From Achromobacter arsenitoxydans SY8 (GTDB lineage Bacteria; Pseudomonadota; Gammaproteobacteria; Burkholderiales; Burkholderiaceae_B): 64,000 bases of DNA. The notes beneath the pieces were generated by a model. The model was not told the origin of the DNA. It worked only from the letters and a program-made list of their open reading frames with translations, and made no database searches. The DNA is taken from the NCBI RefSeq assembly GCF_000236785.1, contig NZ_AGUF01000067.1, positions 1 through 64,000 on the forward strand. The letters are read 5' to 3'. The translations under genes and the position numbers were made by a program. Below, piece after piece: positions 63,354 through 64,000 of the stretch (position 1 is its first letter; the number at the start of each line of letters is the position of its first letter).

Positions 63354-64000
63354 ATGACCATCCGCATCCTGCTCATCGACGATCACACCCTGTTCCGTTC
63401 CGGTGTCCGCCTGCTGCTGCAGCGCCAGCCCGACTTCGAAGTGGTGGCTGAAGCGGGCGACGGGGTCGAAGGATTGAAGCGCGCCCAGGAACTCAAGCCC
63501 GACGTCGTCCTGCTGGACCTGAATTTGCCGGGGCTGTCCGGCCTTGAGACGCTGCAGCTCCTGACGCAGGATCTGCCCGCCTGCGCGGTCATCATCCTGA
63601 CGGTCTCGGAAGAGGCCGACGAACTCGGCCAGGCGCTGCGCGACGGGGCCCGGGGCTACCTGGTCAAGAACATCGACGCCGAGGCGCTGGTTTCCGCCAT
63701 CCGCCGCGCGGCGGGCGGCGAGGCCGTGATCGCCGACAGCATGACGGCCAAGCTGGTCGAGCAGTTCCGCGGCCAGGCCAGCCATACCCCGCCGCCGCCC
63801 GGCACGGCCGAACGCCACCGGCTGACCGCGCGCGAGACGCAGATCGTGCAGTGGCTGGCGCGCGGCGCCAGCAACAAGGTCATCGCCCGCGAACTGGACG
63901 TCAGCGAAAGCACAGTCAAGATCCACGTGCAAAACGTGCTGAAGAAGCTCAACCTGACCAGCCGCGTGCAGGTGGCGGTGTACGCGGTCGAGCGCGGGCT
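63354..64000 (+). CDS. narL: nitrate/nitrite response regulator NarL, 3' end outside window
   Basis: 215 residues are visible; the gene runs off the right edge almost at its end (NarL is about 216-220). The receiver domain has Asp9, Asp10 and phosphoacceptor Asp55 (LLDLNLPG), and the conserved Lys in YLVKN. The LuxR-type HTH is RLTARETQIVQWLARG with VIARELDVSESTVKIHVQNV. It lies 14 bases after narX, and together they control the nar operon upstream. Confidence 0.95.
   Translation, partial: MTIRILLIDDHTLFRSGVRLLLQRQPDFEVVAEAGDGVEGLKRAQELKPDVVLLDLNLPGLSGLETLQLLTQDLPACAVIILTVSEEADELGQALRDGARGYLVKNIDAEALVSAIRRAAGGEAVIADSMTAKLVEQFRGQASHTPPPPGTAERHRLTARETQIVQWLARGASNKVIARELDVSESTVKIHVQNVLKKLNLTSRVQVAVYAVERG

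Overview
The window is about 66-70% GC, densely packed, and almost wholly ordinary chromosomal coding DNA. The gene content (a narK1-narK2-narGHJI-ppiC-moaA operon followed by narXL, an imuA-imuB-dnaE2 mutasome, many ABC importers for peptides and amino acids, and two tripartite efflux systems) fits a respiratory, denitrifying betaproteobacterium of the Alcaligenaceae (Achromobacter/Bordetella type). That placement is inferred from gene order and protein character, not from a search. I see no rRNA, tRNA, insertion sequence, prophage or CRISPR array.

Layout. 1-936: end of an alpha/beta hydrolase. 973-12171: a peptide-use region. A dipeptide ABC importer (binding protein, two permeases, two ATPases) and an M20 peptidase run leftwards behind a GntR-family regulator. 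A class V aminotransferase, a beta-lactamase-fold serine hydrolase and an aldo/keto reductase run rightwards. The promoter gap between them carries two copies of the 12-mer TTGGTATACAAA and a third GTATAC core. 12230-18829: a TetR regulator divergent from an RND multidrug pump (adaptor, pump, outer-membrane factor), with an 18-bp perfect palindrome between them. 18848-25510: an MHS transporter, a GMC oxidoreductase, an IclR regulator, a SAM methyltransferase, a PchR-like AraC regulator and a VOC protein. 25641-27255: the tail of a decayed XRE regulator, a LON-substrate-domain protein and a solitary ParB-domain protein. 27413-33427: an RraA/HMG-aldolase-family enzyme, a class I aminotransferase, a polar amino acid ABC importer and a LysR regulator, which together look like a catabolic unit for a 4-hydroxy-glutamate-like amino acid.

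33452-39303: an I78-type lipoprotein and the SOS mutasome. imuA and dnaE2 are intact and a consensus LexA box lies upstream of imuA, but imuB is split by a single-base frameshift. 39462-41825: an amino acid permease and an esterase. 42006-47130: a MarR-controlled, AaeXAB-like efflux operon (MarR, FUSC pump, DUF1656, HlyD, outer-membrane factor). 47369-64000: nitrate and nitric-oxide functions. nnrS has an NsrR-like box and is divergent from narK1K2-GHJI-ppiC-moaA. That operon continues almost without gaps into a beta-carbonic anhydrase and mobB, and is followed by narX and narL, the last cut by the window edge.

The main points for a second look are the broken imuB, the RraA/aminotransferase/importer cluster, the carbonic anhydrase between two molybdenum-cofactor genes of the nar operon, the repeated GTATAC operators, and strong hairpins placed just after both importer binding-protein genes.
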